Positions 52,230 through 61,037 are shown, numbered from the stretch's first letter. The stretch is DNA of 64,000 nt from Flavipsychrobacter sp. (GCA_021155965.1 JAJNBJ010000001.1:186001-250000), one strand, 5' to 3'. Numbers and translations are program-made. Notes: generated by a model not told the origin, from the letters alone.

Positions 52230-52256
52230 ATCAACCAATTAACCAATCAACCAATT
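52230..52256. repeat. Tandem 8-bp repeat (ATyAACCA) before the small membrane protein gene
   Basis: ATCAACCA, ATTAACCA, ATCAACCA and a partial ATT lie just upstream of the promoter element at 52261. The period of 8 bp matches the arrays around 46.85-46.99 kb although the sequence differs. Confidence 0.75.
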
Positions 52257-52260
52257 CTCC

Positions 52261-52268
52261 TACCTTTG
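52261..52268 (+). promoter_or_regulatory. -7 promoter element 6 nt before a start codon
   Basis: TACCTTTG matches TAnnTTTG and leaves CAGGCT before the ATG at 52275. Confidence 0.55.
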
Positions 52269-52274
52269 CAGGCT

Positions 52275-52499
52275 ATGCTGAAAATTCTTATTTGGTTAAT
52301 TATAATAGCTATCCTGTTCAGGGCGCTGGTAAGGTTTATTTTCCCCATCGCCCATATCACCTCTACAACCAACGACCGCCTGAAAAAAATGCAGGACCAG
52401 CTGAACGAAATGAACCGCCAGGCGCAGAAAGCCCAGGAAAAAGAACGCAAAAAACCTTCTAAAAGGCAAGGCGATTACATTGACTACGAGGAAATGTAG
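52275..52499 (+). CDS. Small membrane protein resembling DUF4834
   Basis: This 74-residue protein has one N-terminal hydrophobic helix (about 3-22) followed by a charged helix (RLKKMQDQLNEMNRQAQKAQEKERKK) and the short acidic end DYIDYEEM. The layout of one helix, basic/Gln-rich middle and a final DYI[DE]-type motif resembles DUF4834 proteins of Bacteroidota. A TTG three codons upstream lies inside the promoter element, so the ATG is used. Confidence 0.75.
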   Translation: MLKILIWLIIIAILFRALVRFIFPIAHITSTTNDRLKKMQDQLNEMNRQAQKAQEKERKKPSKRQGDYIDYEEM

Positions 52500-52535
52500 C
52501 CACCAGTATTAATTTCATAACAAGAGGAAGTCCCT

Positions 52536-53168
52536 TCAGGGATTTAGGGTTTTAAATACATTATCCTCTATCGTCATCCCAGGTTCCAGGTAAATGGTTT
52601 GTATGCCCAGTTGTTTAGCACCTTCAATATGCTGTGGGCTGTCGTCTATGAATAGCGTATTTTCAGCTTTCAGCCCATTGTCATCCAATACACGTTCAAA
52701 AATCTCTTTCATAGGTTTACGTAGGCCCAGTCTGTGAGAAAAATATACTTTATCAAACAGCACGCCTATATTAGGCAGCCCATGCGACCTGTACAAGATG
52801 TCGTTAAAGGCAGCCTCATGTATCTCGTTGGTATTGCTCAGCAGAAAAAGATCATAATACAAATGCAACTGCTGCAACAACTGCAGCCTGCGCAGTGGAA
52901 AATCGAGCAGCATGGCATTCCAGGATTTTATTACCTGTGCTTCCGTAACCGGCTGTCCGCAATTCTCTATCAAAGATGTCAAAAACTCCTCCCTTCGCAA
53001 TAATCCCATTTCAAACTTGTCGAAAAGTTCGGTTTGGTTGAGCTGTGAGTATAATTCTGTGAAATTAGCGATACCTGCTTTTATGAATGCCTGCTCCGTG
53101 AGCTTATAGTCAATATTTAATAATACACCGCCAAGGTCGAAGATAATGTGCCTGATACCCTTTATCAT
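52536..53168 (-). CDS. HAD-superfamily phosphatase/hydrolase
   Basis: This 210-residue protein shows the HAD motifs: motif I FDLGGVLLNID, motif II LFLLSNTN, the lysine of motif III RKPMKEIF, and motif IV FIDDSPQHIEGA. Motif I has D-x-G rather than D-x-D, as in the YihX-type branch that dephosphorylates sugar phosphates. The substrate is unknown. A -7 element lies only 4 nt before the ATG. Confidence 0.92.
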   Translation of the reverse strand: MIKGIRHIIFDLGGVLLNIDYKLTEQAFIKAGIANFTELYSQLNQTELFDKFEMGLLRREEFLTSLIENCGQPVTEAQVIKSWNAMLLDFPLRRLQLLQQLHLYYDLFLLSNTNEIHEAAFNDILYRSHGLPNIGVLFDKVYFSHRLGLRKPMKEIFERVLDDNGLKAENTLFIDDSPQHIEGAKQLGIQTIYLEPGMTIEDNVFKTLNP

Positions 53169-53172
53169 AGCG

Positions 53173-53180
53173 CAAAATTA
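53173..53180 (-). promoter_or_regulatory. -7 promoter element 4 nt before the HAD gene
   Basis: TAATTTTG matches TAnnTTTG and is followed by CGCT and the ATG, implying a leaderless mRNA. Confidence 0.55.
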
Positions 53181-53217
53181 GGCCTAAATTCTTTTTCTCT
53201 TTTTTAATAAAAACCTA

Positions 53218-53225
53218 TACATTTG
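53218..53225 (+). promoter_or_regulatory. -7 promoter element of tRNA-Met
   Basis: TACATTTG matches TAnnTTTG, 27 nt before the first base of the tRNA. Confidence 0.55.
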
Positions 53226-53252
53226 CACTCCAATTTTTTGCCGAAAGGCATT

Positions 53253-53327
53253 GGTCCTATAGCTCAGTTGGTTAGTAGCACCTGACTCATAATCAGGGGG
53301 TCCTAGGTTCAAGTCCTAGTGGGACCA
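53253..53327 (+). tRNA. tRNA-Met (anticodon CAT)
   Basis: A cloverleaf can be drawn: acceptor GGTCCTA/TGGGACC, anticodon stem CCTGA/TCAGG with loop CTCATAA (anticodon CAT at 53288-53290), and T arm CTAGG-TTCAAGT-CCTAG. The discriminator is A and CCA is not encoded. The lack of initiator-type features and the acceptor pairing favour the elongator form; tRNA-Ile2 cannot be excluded. The D arm is odd: GCTC faces TAGC rather than GAGC, as if one T were inserted after TTAG. Confidence 0.92.
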
Positions 53328-53340
53328 CTAAAAATTCGCG

Positions 53341-53368
53341 AAGATGCCGCATTTTGCGGCATCTTTTC
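53341..53368 (+). terminator. Terminator after tRNA-Met
   Basis: AAGATGCCGC and GCGGCATCTT form a perfect 10-bp stem with an ATTTT loop, followed by TTCTTT. It shows that the tRNA is transcribed alone. Confidence 0.92.
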
Positions 53369-53447
53369 TTTACCTCGGCACTTTCAGGCTTATTACCAGC
53401 TCAGATGGAATTAAAAATGCTGAAAGGGCAAAAATAAATATCCTCCA

Positions 53448-54647
53448 TCACCTGATATGTATCCCTCCCTTGCTGTCAATATAGCTGCTTGTGTTGTGTC
53501 TTGCATTGTACCTGTCTTGTGAAAGGGCGCGGTAATCAGGCTGCTTAGAGCCATTATTGGACGAGGGGCTGTAGTAGCTTTTATACTCCATCTCCTTTTG
53601 TTTTTTCTGTATGGCAGCCAGGGTGGAATCGCGGTGTTTCTGGTTATTTATGATCATTGTACGGTATTGTACTATTTCCCCTATTTCCGCGTCTTTCAAC
53701 ATATCAAGTTCGTTTAATTTTTCCTGCATACCGTAGTTGCCGGTTATAAAAGGGTCTGTTTTTTCATCAACAGTATTCCAGCTTTTCCCCCTGTCGTCCG
53801 ACACGGTCACTTCTCTTTCATATACCGGTTGCTTCTTCCTGTTTTCACTCACCTTCACTTTAATAGCGTAGATCTTATCCCCGTCAAAACCAAAATACCT
53901 TGCCCTGAAATCAAGTTGCTCCCATTTTTTAGCTTTTTTGTCCAATAGCCACAAAATATACGCGCGACAGGTAGGCTGATTGCCTATGCTGCGGGAATCC
54001 TGGCAAAAAGTGACCAGAAAATTATTCCCATGTACTTCCAGGTCATCCGGCCACACGCTTTGAGCCTCGAGCTTATTCCACTCATTACCATCTGTTGACG
54101 AATAAAAAATATTTTCGCTGCGGCCCTTTTGGTACCACGCCAGTACACATTTCCCGGAAGCAATTACGGAGGTCATTTTTTCTTCATTTACCCCCTTCAC
54201 CGGAAGCCAGTGTGCCCCGTCATCCGTTGACTCATACAAACCGGTAGGGGTTGCGGCAAAGACTTTGTTTTTAAAAGATGCCACCCCCGTCACCGAAGGG
54301 TTGGTAGGGCTGGCGCTTACCATTTTCCAGTTCATACCATTATCGCCCGATACAAACATGATGCGTTCCGGGCGGTATACAATTGTAAAAACGCTTTTGG
54401 CAGTTGCAGCCATTTCCATAATTTGTGCTTTGTCGGGCAAGCCATTATTGACCGGCGCCCACACCTTTCCACCATCGGTCGACCGGTAAACGCCATTGGT
54501 CCTCGTTCCGGCAAAAATATTGTCGCCCGAAACAGCCATTGAAGTGATAGGCATCTTTGCTTCATCTGATTGCGCAGATGCAATGGTACCTGTGGCTGCC
54601 GTCATTAGTACAATAATGCAAACGGCCCATTGTGAAGTAGCTTTCAT
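53448..54647 (-). CDS. Secreted BNR/sortilin-like beta-propeller protein
   Basis: This 399-residue protein has a signal peptide (residues 1-26, ending ASAQ) and repeats of the type found in BNR/YCF48-like propellers: GVYRSTDGGKVWAPVNNGLP, MFVSGDNGMNWKMVS, GLYESTDDGAHWLPVKG and a later TVSDDRGKSWNTVDE. The C-terminal ~90 residues are charged and low-complexity. It should act in the periplasm or at the surface, but no function is clear and no T9SS domain is seen. The start at 54647 fits the signal peptide and lies 17 nt after a -7 element. Confidence 0.85.
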   Translation of the reverse strand: MKATSQWAVCIIVLMTAATGTIASAQSDEAKMPITSMAVSGDNIFAGTRTNGVYRSTDGGKVWAPVNNGLPDKAQIMEMAATAKSVFTIVYRPERIMFVSGDNGMNWKMVSASPTNPSVTGVASFKNKVFAATPTGLYESTDDGAHWLPVKGVNEEKMTSVIASGKCVLAWYQKGRSENIFYSSTDGNEWNKLEAQSVWPDDLEVHGNNFLVTFCQDSRSIGNQPTCRAYILWLLDKKAKKWEQLDFRARYFGFDGDKIYAIKVKVSENRKKQPVYEREVTVSDDRGKSWNTVDEKTDPFITGNYGMQEKLNELDMLKDAEIGEIVQYRTMIINNQKHRDSTLAAIQKKQKEMEYKSYYSPSSNNGSKQPDYRALSQDRYNARHNTSSYIDSKGGIHIR

Positions 54648-54664
54648 GTGTTTATTATTTATGT

Positions 54665-54672
54665 CAAAAGTA
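54665..54672 (-). promoter_or_regulatory. -7 promoter element of the BNR-repeat gene
   Basis: TACTTTTG matches TAnnTTTG, 17 nt before the ATG at 54647. Confidence 0.5.
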
Positions 54673-54815
54673 GGCCAATCACAGGAAAGCGCATATACCG
54701 TGTATGAGGTATTCAATCTGGGTTAAAGAAAGAAAATGAAACTATTTAATCAGGATAATGCTAACTTGGCATAGTTTTTACGGTTCGCAATTACATCATT
54801 TTTAAAACTCAACGT

Positions 54816-55088
54816 ATGAAAAAGACTATTGTTTACATGGCTTTATTTGTTGCGGGGCTATCATTCACTGCATGTAAAGAGAATAAAACGGAAACTGACA
54901 TCACTGAAGCTGATGTCCCTGTAGCTGTTAAAGATGCCTTTACTGCTAAATACCCCGCCGCTGCAGAAGTGAAGTGGGAGAAAGAAACGGAAGGTGCTAA
55001 AGTTTGTTATGAAGCAGAGTTCAAAGTTGAAAACAAAGAAAAAGAGGCTTTCTTTGACGAGGCAGGTGCTTTCATAAAGGAAGAGTAA
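54816..55088 (+). CDS. PepSY-like (beta-lactamase-inhibitor-like) small lipoprotein
   Basis: This 90-residue lipoprotein has lipobox FTAC (Cys20) and a single PepSY-like domain: VPVAVKDAFTAKYPAAAEVKWEKE followed by YEAEFKVENKEKEAFFDEAGAFIKEE. Such domains are common in Bacteroidota envelope proteins, often in multicopy families, and their role is unclear. It has its own terminator. Confidence 0.85.
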   Translation: MKKTIVYMALFVAGLSFTACKENKTETDITEADVPVAVKDAFTAKYPAAAEVKWEKETEGAKVCYEAEFKVENKEKEAFFDEAGAFIKEE

Positions 55089-55123
55089 CCGGGCTTGAGA
55101 TAAAATTCCAAAAGAGGCTAAGA

Positions 55124-55152
55124 AAGGAGTTGCATTTTGCAACTCCTTTTAC
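55124..55152 (+). terminator. Terminator after the PepSY-like gene
   Basis: AAAGGAGTTGCA and TGCAACTCCTTT form a perfect 12-bp stem with a TTT loop, then TTACTTTTTT. Confidence 0.9.
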
Positions 55153-55256
55153 TTTTTTGAAATAACAGGATCCTGAAAATCATTACTTCTTTTTCTTGTT
55201 TTTCTTTTGACATTCTGATATATTTAGTATATTGGCAATACCTTAAACTTCTATCA

Positions 55257-56828
55257 ATGGTAAAGCTTAATAAACTTTATTTCATTTCTTTTATTGAAGG
55301 TGGCGCAGTAATGGTCACTGAGATTGCAGGCGCTAAATTACTTTCCCCTTTTTTCGGTGCATCCATTTACAGTTGGGCGTCAACATTATCTATCACATTA
55401 TTTGCGCTGATGAGCGGGTACTATGCTGGGGGATACCTTACTACCAAACCTAAATTTCAGCCTCCCGGTAGAATTGTCTGGGCATTTTTATTAAGCGGCA
55501 TTTTTGTAATGCTGATGCCCCCGCTGGGAAATTATATCATGACACAAACCATTACATTTTCTTTTTTTTCGGGGTTGATTATTTCCCAGTTGTTCTTTTT
55601 GTTTGCCCCGATCTTTTTGATGGCAATGATCAGCCCGATGATAATCTATCAGATCACCAGGAAAGCAGAGGAGTCGGGAAAGTCGGCAGGCAGCATTTAC
55701 GCACTTTCAACGAGTGGTGGAATTGTTTTTACATTGCTGTTCGGTTTTTTTATCATCCCGGAATACGGTATTACCATTCCTGTGGAGGTCTTAGGTCTAT
55801 GTGTATCATTAATAGCGTTAGCATTGCTGGTTAACGAGAAACTTACTGCTAAAAAAATGGCCATAGGAGCTGCCGTTATTTTTCTTGCAGCAGTTATTCT
55901 GCTCAAACAGTACGAGCTGCCGGCATTAGAGAGGATGACTGTCGTGGACAGGTCGGAAGGATTATTGGGGGAATTGAAAGTAATGGACCATTTGATACGA
56001 TATCCTGATGGGCGGCCGGTGCAAGCGAGGTTTTTAAAAACGAACAATATAACGCAAAATACTGTGCTGGTTGATAATCCCTCACAGAGCCTGCTGTATT
56101 ATGTCAATTTCACAAAACAGTTGCTAACAGCATTTCCCGAAAAAAAAGCAGCATTATTGATAGGGCTGGGCGCTGGTAGTTTGTACAAAATAATGAGTGA
56201 GCAATATAATGAGGTTGTATCTGTTGAGCTTGACCAAAGAATATATGATTACGGGGTCATGTATTTTGGAATGGCAGAGCATGATAATGTGATCGATGAT
56301 GGGCGGCATTATATAAATACATGCAACAGGAAGTTTGACCTGGTAATGATCGATGTTATTGTAGGGGAAAGTGTTCCTGAGCAAATGTGCAGTATAGAGA
56401 GCTTGAAAAAGTGCTACGACCTGCTCACAGAAAATGGCAAATTAATAATTGAGAATGGGTCTGTGTATGATTTTAGGCATAACTCTTTTGCTCCGTCCAT
56501 TGCCAAAACCCTGAGAGAGGCAGGGTTCCGGGTATCGGTTTTTAATCCGCTCAGGTCAACCCAATCAGGAGATATTATATTCATAGCCTCAAAAAATGAT
56601 TTTAACTACAGCGGCATATTCCTGCAAGACGATTTAATGATAAAGCGTGGCCCACTGGCTGATTATGCCCTCAACATAAATGTATTTGATGAGGGCAATG
56701 CAAAGTTGCTTACTGATGATAAAAACTATACTGATAAGTTGTTAAAAGCACACTACCTGTCTGTAAGGGAAAAATTAAGGGAATATATTTCACGTGAAAT
56801 TGCGTATATCAACTCTTCCCGTCTTTAA
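55257..56828 (+). CDS. Fused membrane-domain/spermidine synthase-like protein
   Basis: This 523-residue protein has an N-terminal membrane domain of about seven helices (about 10-215) and a C-terminal spermidine-synthase-like Rossmann domain (about 225-510). The SAM/decarboxy-SAM site is in LIGLGAGSL, VVSVELDQRIYDY and VIDDGRHYI, with the acidic position in VMIDVIVGE. The usual Asp/Tyr polyamine-binding loop (DxTDPxGPA) is not evident, so the small-molecule substrate may differ from putrescine. Such fused proteins are widespread and poorly characterised. Confidence 0.85.
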   Translation: MVKLNKLYFISFIEGGAVMVTEIAGAKLLSPFFGASIYSWASTLSITLFALMSGYYAGGYLTTKPKFQPPGRIVWAFLLSGIFVMLMPPLGNYIMTQTITFSFFSGLIISQLFFLFAPIFLMAMISPMIIYQITRKAEESGKSAGSIYALSTSGGIVFTLLFGFFIIPEYGITIPVEVLGLCVSLIALALLVNEKLTAKKMAIGAAVIFLAAVILLKQYELPALERMTVVDRSEGLLGELKVMDHLIRYPDGRPVQARFLKTNNITQNTVLVDNPSQSLLYYVNFTKQLLTAFPEKKAALLIGLGAGSLYKIMSEQYNEVVSVELDQRIYDYGVMYFGMAEHDNVIDDGRHYINTCNRKFDLVMIDVIVGESVPEQMCSIESLKKCYDLLTENGKLIIENGSVYDFRHNSFAPSIAKTLREAGFRVSVFNPLRSTQSGDIIFIASKNDFNYSGIFLQDDLMIKRGPLADYALNINVFDEGNAKLLTDDKNYTDKLLKAHYLSVREKLREYISREIAYINSSRL

Positions 56829-56918
56829 TCGAAGTTTTAGCTTGAATTTTTTTATTGCAGCTTTGAAGGATATACTTTCTTAACCTTCCCGAGATAATAT
56901 ATAATTGGATAATTTACA

Positions 56919-56926
56919 TACCTTTG
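56919..56926 (+). promoter_or_regulatory. -7 promoter element of the outer-membrane barrel gene
   Basis: TACCTTTG matches TAnnTTTG, 31 nt before the ATG at 56958. Confidence 0.5.
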
Positions 56927-56957
56927 CATATCTTCATTGACGGAAAAGTATACTCTT

Positions 56958-57704
56958 ATGACAAAAACCGTTTTTGCGCTGTTAGTGGCAATATTATTGG
57001 GTGTGGTTGCGCGGGCGCAATTTGCTATCGAAGGTGGCGTCAATATGGCCAATATGGCTATAAAAGCCAATGGCAACAAGTTAAGTTCAAAGTTTAAGAA
57101 TGGCGCAGCAGGCGGTTGCCTTTTAGATATGCCCCTTGGCGACCATGTTTATTTTCAATCAGGTGCGTTATATGAAATGATGGGGTGCAAGATCAACCAG
57201 GATCCCATAAAAGGGGAGTATACCCTTCACACAATAGGCATACCGCTCAACCTTATCTATAAAACCGGGCAAAAATGCACTAACCGTTTGTTTATAGGTG
57301 CTGGTTTGCACCTTGGCTATAACCTTAGCGGTTCTTATACTATTTCCGGTGGTGGCCAGTATATAGACACATCATACGACCTAAAGTTTGGCTCGGGGGA
57401 AGCCCTTAAAAAAGTTGACATAGGTATGGGGGTTAACTTTGGCTATATGCTTACCAAACGGTTCTATTTCCGTTTCAGGTACCACTTCAGCATGGCTAAC
57501 CTCAATAAGTCGGAAGATAAAGACAACAGCCTCAGGACATCTGCAATAGGCCTTAACCTCGGTTTTTTATTTGGCAGGTGCAGGGCAGGTGGCTATGCCG
57601 ACGGATTTTACCTCAGGGAAGGCACCCACTGGCGTGGCATGAGCAAAGGGGTTTACTCCAGGGACCGGAAACATATGTATAAACGCTATTACAAATCTCC
57701 TTAA
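56958..57704 (+). CDS. Outer-membrane beta-barrel protein (PorT-like)
   Basis: This 248-residue protein has a signal peptide (residues 1-20, ending ARAQ) and an eight-strand-type barrel pattern of alternating hydrophobic residues (FAIEGGVNMANMAIKAN, YFQSGALYEMMG, FIGAGLHLGYNLSG, GMGVNFGYMLTKRFYFRFRYH, IGLNLGFLFG). It resembles the OMP_b-brl_2 family that includes PorT. The last ~35 residues after the barrel are basic. No specific role can be assigned. Confidence 0.85.
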   Translation: MTKTVFALLVAILLGVVARAQFAIEGGVNMANMAIKANGNKLSSKFKNGAAGGCLLDMPLGDHVYFQSGALYEMMGCKINQDPIKGEYTLHTIGIPLNLIYKTGQKCTNRLFIGAGLHLGYNLSGSYTISGGGQYIDTSYDLKFGSGEALKKVDIGMGVNFGYMLTKRFYFRFRYHFSMANLNKSEDKDNSLRTSAIGLNLGFLFGRCRAGGYADGFYLREGTHWRGMSKGVYSRDRKHMYKRYYKSP

Positions 57705-57887
57705 GAACGTTTTGTGGCCCAGCTCGGGGCAATAGGAGGTATCAGCAACAGTAATTGTTATTATAAAATTAATGGCAGCACAAATAGCTGATTTTCAAAA
57801 AATATATTTTTATCTTTTCCACTGATAAATATATACTTCCTGGAAAGTACTCAAAACATAGAATTTAAAAAGGTAAAATCTTTCATT

Positions 57888-58451
57888 ATGAAGAAGCTCA
57901 AAAAGGAGCTTCCAAGAAATCTTACCTACCATAGCGCGGGCCATATAAAGGATGTGTATAAGTCTGCAAAGAGGCTCGCAAAGTTGGAGGGTATAAAAGG
58001 AGAAGATTTGTTATTGCTGCTCACCGCTGTGTTGTTTCATGATTCCGGGTTTCTCTGGCAGCAATACGAACATGAGAAAGTATCCTGTGAAATTGTAAGG
58101 GAGTATTTACCTGCGTATGGCTATAATGAAGAGCAGATAGAACGCATATGCGGCATGATTTTAGCGACCAAAATACCGCAGAGCCCCAAAAATCATCTCG
58201 AAGAAATAATATGTGATGCTGACCTCGATTACCTGGGCAGGGACGACTTCTTTAGAATAGGCAATGGCCTTTACGAAGAACTCTGCATGTATGGTATACT
58301 GAATAATGAAGAAGACTGGAATAAACTGCAGGCAAAATTCCTGGAAAAGCATAAGTATTTCACTAAATCAGGCAAAAAACTGCGTAAGGAGAAAAAGCTG
58401 GAGAATATTGCCACAGTTAAATCAAAGTTGAAAAAAGAGCCTGTAAATTAG
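57888..58451 (+). CDS. HD-domain phosphohydrolase
   Basis: This 187-residue protein has the HD motif set: YHSAGH (first His), LFHDSGFLW (HD) and the downstream CDADLDYLGR (last Asp). It is probably a metal-dependent phosphohydrolase acting on nucleotides or a signalling nucleotide; the substrate is unknown. The C-terminus is strongly basic (KSGKKLRKEKKLEN). It is convergent with the cupin gene, 11 nt away. Confidence 0.9.
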   Translation: MKKLKKELPRNLTYHSAGHIKDVYKSAKRLAKLEGIKGEDLLLLLTAVLFHDSGFLWQQYEHEKVSCEIVREYLPAYGYNEEQIERICGMILATKIPQSPKNHLEEIICDADLDYLGRDDFFRIGNGLYEELCMYGILNNEEDWNKLQAKFLEKHKYFTKSGKKLRKEKKLENIATVKSKLKKEPVN

Positions 58452-58462
58452 GCTCTGTACAC

Positions 58463-59137
58463 TCATCTCGGCCTCGATCTTTCGTCATACAATTTATAGC
58501 CAAGGGCCCTTGCGTAAGGCCGCAATATTTTCTTGATGGTTTTCTGGCCGTTTACCGGTGCTTCCTTTACATAACTGTCAAAGTCCCTTCCAAATAACGA
58601 CATCTTAAAGAAGAAATGCACCATTTTTAGTTTAGAATTTGAATCGAAGAGGGGATAGAACTGTGCAAGTGCATAGGCAAACTTTACAGGAACAAAATCA
58701 TTCGGTCCATCACAGGTAACGACAACATCTTCCGAAGACTTATTGGAAAATGTATGATAATGTCCCTTAGGAAACCATATCCTGTCACCTGCTTTAAGTT
58801 CTGATAGTGTATCGTCTAATTTTACAGTCAGCGCGCCGCTGGATACAGTTGCGCTTTCATCAAAATCAAGATGCAAATGCTCAGGCGGCCCTGCCGAACC
58901 GGGGGCAAGTGTGATGCGTGAATAAACTTTATCGCCTTCCTGCTTTATGATATATTGGGTAACACCTTCCCATTTACTCGAAAATGTTTGCCCCGCTGAA
59001 AAGTAATTATCGAGATACGGCGGTTTCAAAGGAAATAAAAGATCATAAATGACCGGCAGCAAAATAACGGCGGTTATTGTCAGAAGTACTATCATACCAT
59101 GTTTTTTATAATGAAATATATAAAATTTTGCTGCCAA
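58463..59137 (-). CDS. Membrane-anchored cupin-domain protein
   Basis: This 224-residue protein has an N-terminal transmembrane helix (about 15-35) and a cupin domain. The two cupin motifs are visible: PGSAGPPEHLHLDFDESATV with metal-ligand histidines, and WFPKGHYHTFSNKSSEDV. The C-terminal ~80 residues are helical and basic. The cupin probably binds a metal and faces the periplasm. Met15 (MIVLLTIT) is an alternative start. Confidence 0.82.
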   Translation of the reverse strand: MAAKFYIFHYKKHGMIVLLTITAVILLPVIYDLLFPLKPPYLDNYFSAGQTFSSKWEGVTQYIIKQEGDKVYSRITLAPGSAGPPEHLHLDFDESATVSSGALTVKLDDTLSELKAGDRIWFPKGHYHTFSNKSSEDVVVTCDGPNDFVPVKFAYALAQFYPLFDSNSKLKMVHFFFKMSLFGRDFDSYVKEAPVNGQKTIKKILRPYARALGYKLYDERSRPR

Positions 59138-59254
59138 TTCAAAATAGCAGGATATACACCCCTTATTTTATATTATTCACCACTAATACATGTAGCGACA
59201 TACATCATTATATAATTTCGCACTTAAATACGTGCTTAGGCCTATATATTTTTC

Positions 59255-60430
59255 ATGCTTTCAGGTATTACCAGTAAACTCCGGAGAATTACAACTAACC
59301 AGCTCTATTTTCCCGAAATAGACGGAATACGCTTCATGGCCATATCATTGGTCATCTTATTCCATATATATAAATACTTTATTAGTCATGTAAGTGAAGA
59401 TATTGTTGCCGGGCTTGCAGGCAACAGTTTATTAAATACCTTTCTGGACAATAGCGACAGGGGTGTGGAACTGTTTTTTGTGCTCAGTGGGTTCATTTTG
59501 TGTTTGCCCTTTGCCCATCATTACATTAACAATGGGAAAAAATTACCGCTTAAAAATTACTATCTGAGGCGCGTTACCCGCCTGGAGCCGCCCTATCTTT
59601 TGGCCATAACAGGTATTTTTTTGTTGCAAGTGGTTACTGATCAGCGCGATTTCCCTACTTACGCACCCAGTTGGTTGGCCTCGTTGGGCTATTCGCATTT
59701 GCTCATTCACAACGAAATTCCTACCGTTACTATTGTTGCCTGGTCATTGGAGATAGAGATACAATTTTACCTGATGGCTCCTTTTTTGTTCAAGATACTC
59801 ACCTTTGATAAAGTGACACGCCGCGGGGCATTATTGGTCGCAATAGTTGGTACAGTACTTCTTCAGAACTTCTTCCCACTTCCGAAAATATCTCTTGCCG
59901 ACTATGCCCAGTACTTCTTTACCGGAATACTTCTGGCAGATTTGTATGTTACTGACGACCTAACCGCTTTATTTAGTAAAAAACGGATGGTACTTGTTGC
60001 AATATTCTCTTTTGTGGTTGTGGTATTTCTGCCCATTAAGTCTTCAACGCCTCAATTCTATACTCTGCTTTGGGGAAGGCTCTGCTTCCCGTTTGCCATA
60101 TTTGTATTGTACTATGCCATTATGAAAAATGAATGGTTGAAAAAGGCTTTTAGTTTCAGCATCATACCAATAATAGGAGGTATGTGCTATTCTATATACC
60201 TGCTTCATTATACTGTCATCGGTATAGCAGGAAGGGTAACAACCCGGTTTATACACACAGGTAATTATTTGGCCGACCTGGTGCTACAGGTTGCGCTGTT
60301 ATCTATTCCTATACTGATAGGGTCTGTAATATTCTACTATTTTATAGAACGGCCATTCATGTCGCGTAAATGGATGGATATGTTACTAAAAAAGGACAAA
60401 AAAGTTGCAGCTCTCAATGCAGTTTCTTAA
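59255..60430 (+). CDS. Acyltransferase-3 family membrane O-acyltransferase
   Basis: This 391-residue protein has about ten transmembrane helices and the acyltransferase-3 signature IDGIRFMAISLVILFHIYK with the probable catalytic His37, then RGVELFFVLSGFI, NYYLRRVTRLEPPYLL and WSLEIEIQFYLMAPFLF. Family members (OafA type) O-acylate sugars in polysaccharides or lipopolysaccharide in the inner membrane. The acceptor is unknown; no sugar-polymer genes are adjacent. Confidence 0.92.
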   Translation: MLSGITSKLRRITTNQLYFPEIDGIRFMAISLVILFHIYKYFISHVSEDIVAGLAGNSLLNTFLDNSDRGVELFFVLSGFILCLPFAHHYINNGKKLPLKNYYLRRVTRLEPPYLLAITGIFLLQVVTDQRDFPTYAPSWLASLGYSHLLIHNEIPTVTIVAWSLEIEIQFYLMAPFLFKILTFDKVTRRGALLVAIVGTVLLQNFFPLPKISLADYAQYFFTGILLADLYVTDDLTALFSKKRMVLVAIFSFVVVVFLPIKSSTPQFYTLLWGRLCFPFAIFVLYYAIMKNEWLKKAFSFSIIPIIGGMCYSIYLLHYTVIGIAGRVTTRFIHTGNYLADLVLQVALLSIPILIGSVIFYYFIERPFMSRKWMDMLLKKDKKVAALNAVS

Positions 60431-60520
60431 AAAAGAACATATGTTTCAATCAGCTTAACCACTCATTAACCCTACTCTCGGGGTATTTTATTTTCTTTTA
60501 CATTGGCTTTAACGTGTTAT

Positions 60521-61036
60521 ATGAAGAAGATCATTATTTCAGCGATCGTGCTGTTGATTACAAATATTGCGGCTTTTGCACAGGAGAACCCAAATTATAC
60601 CCATAGCAAGAGGGGAGACCAATATGTAGCTACCTATGCTAATGGAACGCTATGGGGGGTGAATGGTTTTCGTACCGTGGAAGAGGAGAACCGCATAATG
60701 GAACAAAACCTGGCCGAACTTCGCCGCCAGCGCCAGTTGGAGGAAATGACGCCTGAAGAGCGTGAGCAGCGGCACAAACGCCGCCAGATGAAGATGGAAA
60801 TAATAAATGATGAAGTGCAGGCAAAGAAAGAGAAAGCAGATGCAGCCAAAGCAAAAAGGGATTCAGTAGCTGCTGCTAATAAGACTAAGAAAGATGAGGC
60901 AAAAAAGGAAGCACCTAAAACCGCTGCCGCAAAGCCTGCTGCCGCACAACAGGTACCTGCAAAAAAAGAACCTGTTGTTGCAACCGCTGCAAAACCCGCC
61001 CCTGTGAAGAAAGAAGAACCTAAAAAGAAACAGTAG
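60521..61036 (+). CDS. Secreted Lys/Ala/Pro-rich protein with a conserved N-terminal helix
   Basis: This 171-residue protein has a signal peptide (residues 1-20, ending FAQ), a central helical region (VEEENRIMEQNLAELRRQRQLEEMTPEEREQRHKRRQMKM) and a low-complexity Lys/Ala/Pro tail (about 95-171). The tail resembles a periplasmic spacer or cell-wall-contacting arm. The start at 60521 is chosen because the signal peptide begins there. Function unknown. Confidence 0.75.
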   Translation: MKKIIISAIVLLITNIAAFAQENPNYTHSKRGDQYVATYANGTLWGVNGFRTVEEENRIMEQNLAELRRQRQLEEMTPEEREQRHKRRQMKMEIINDEVQAKKEKADAAKAKRDSVAAANKTKKDEAKKEAPKTAAAKPAAAQQVPAKKEPVVATAAKPAPVKKEEPKKKQ

Positions 61037-61037
61037 G

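Noticed and set aside
53448-54647. Type IX sorting domain on the BNR-repeat protein
   Set aside because: The C-terminal 90 residues are charged and low-complexity without the PNP...GxYxL pattern.
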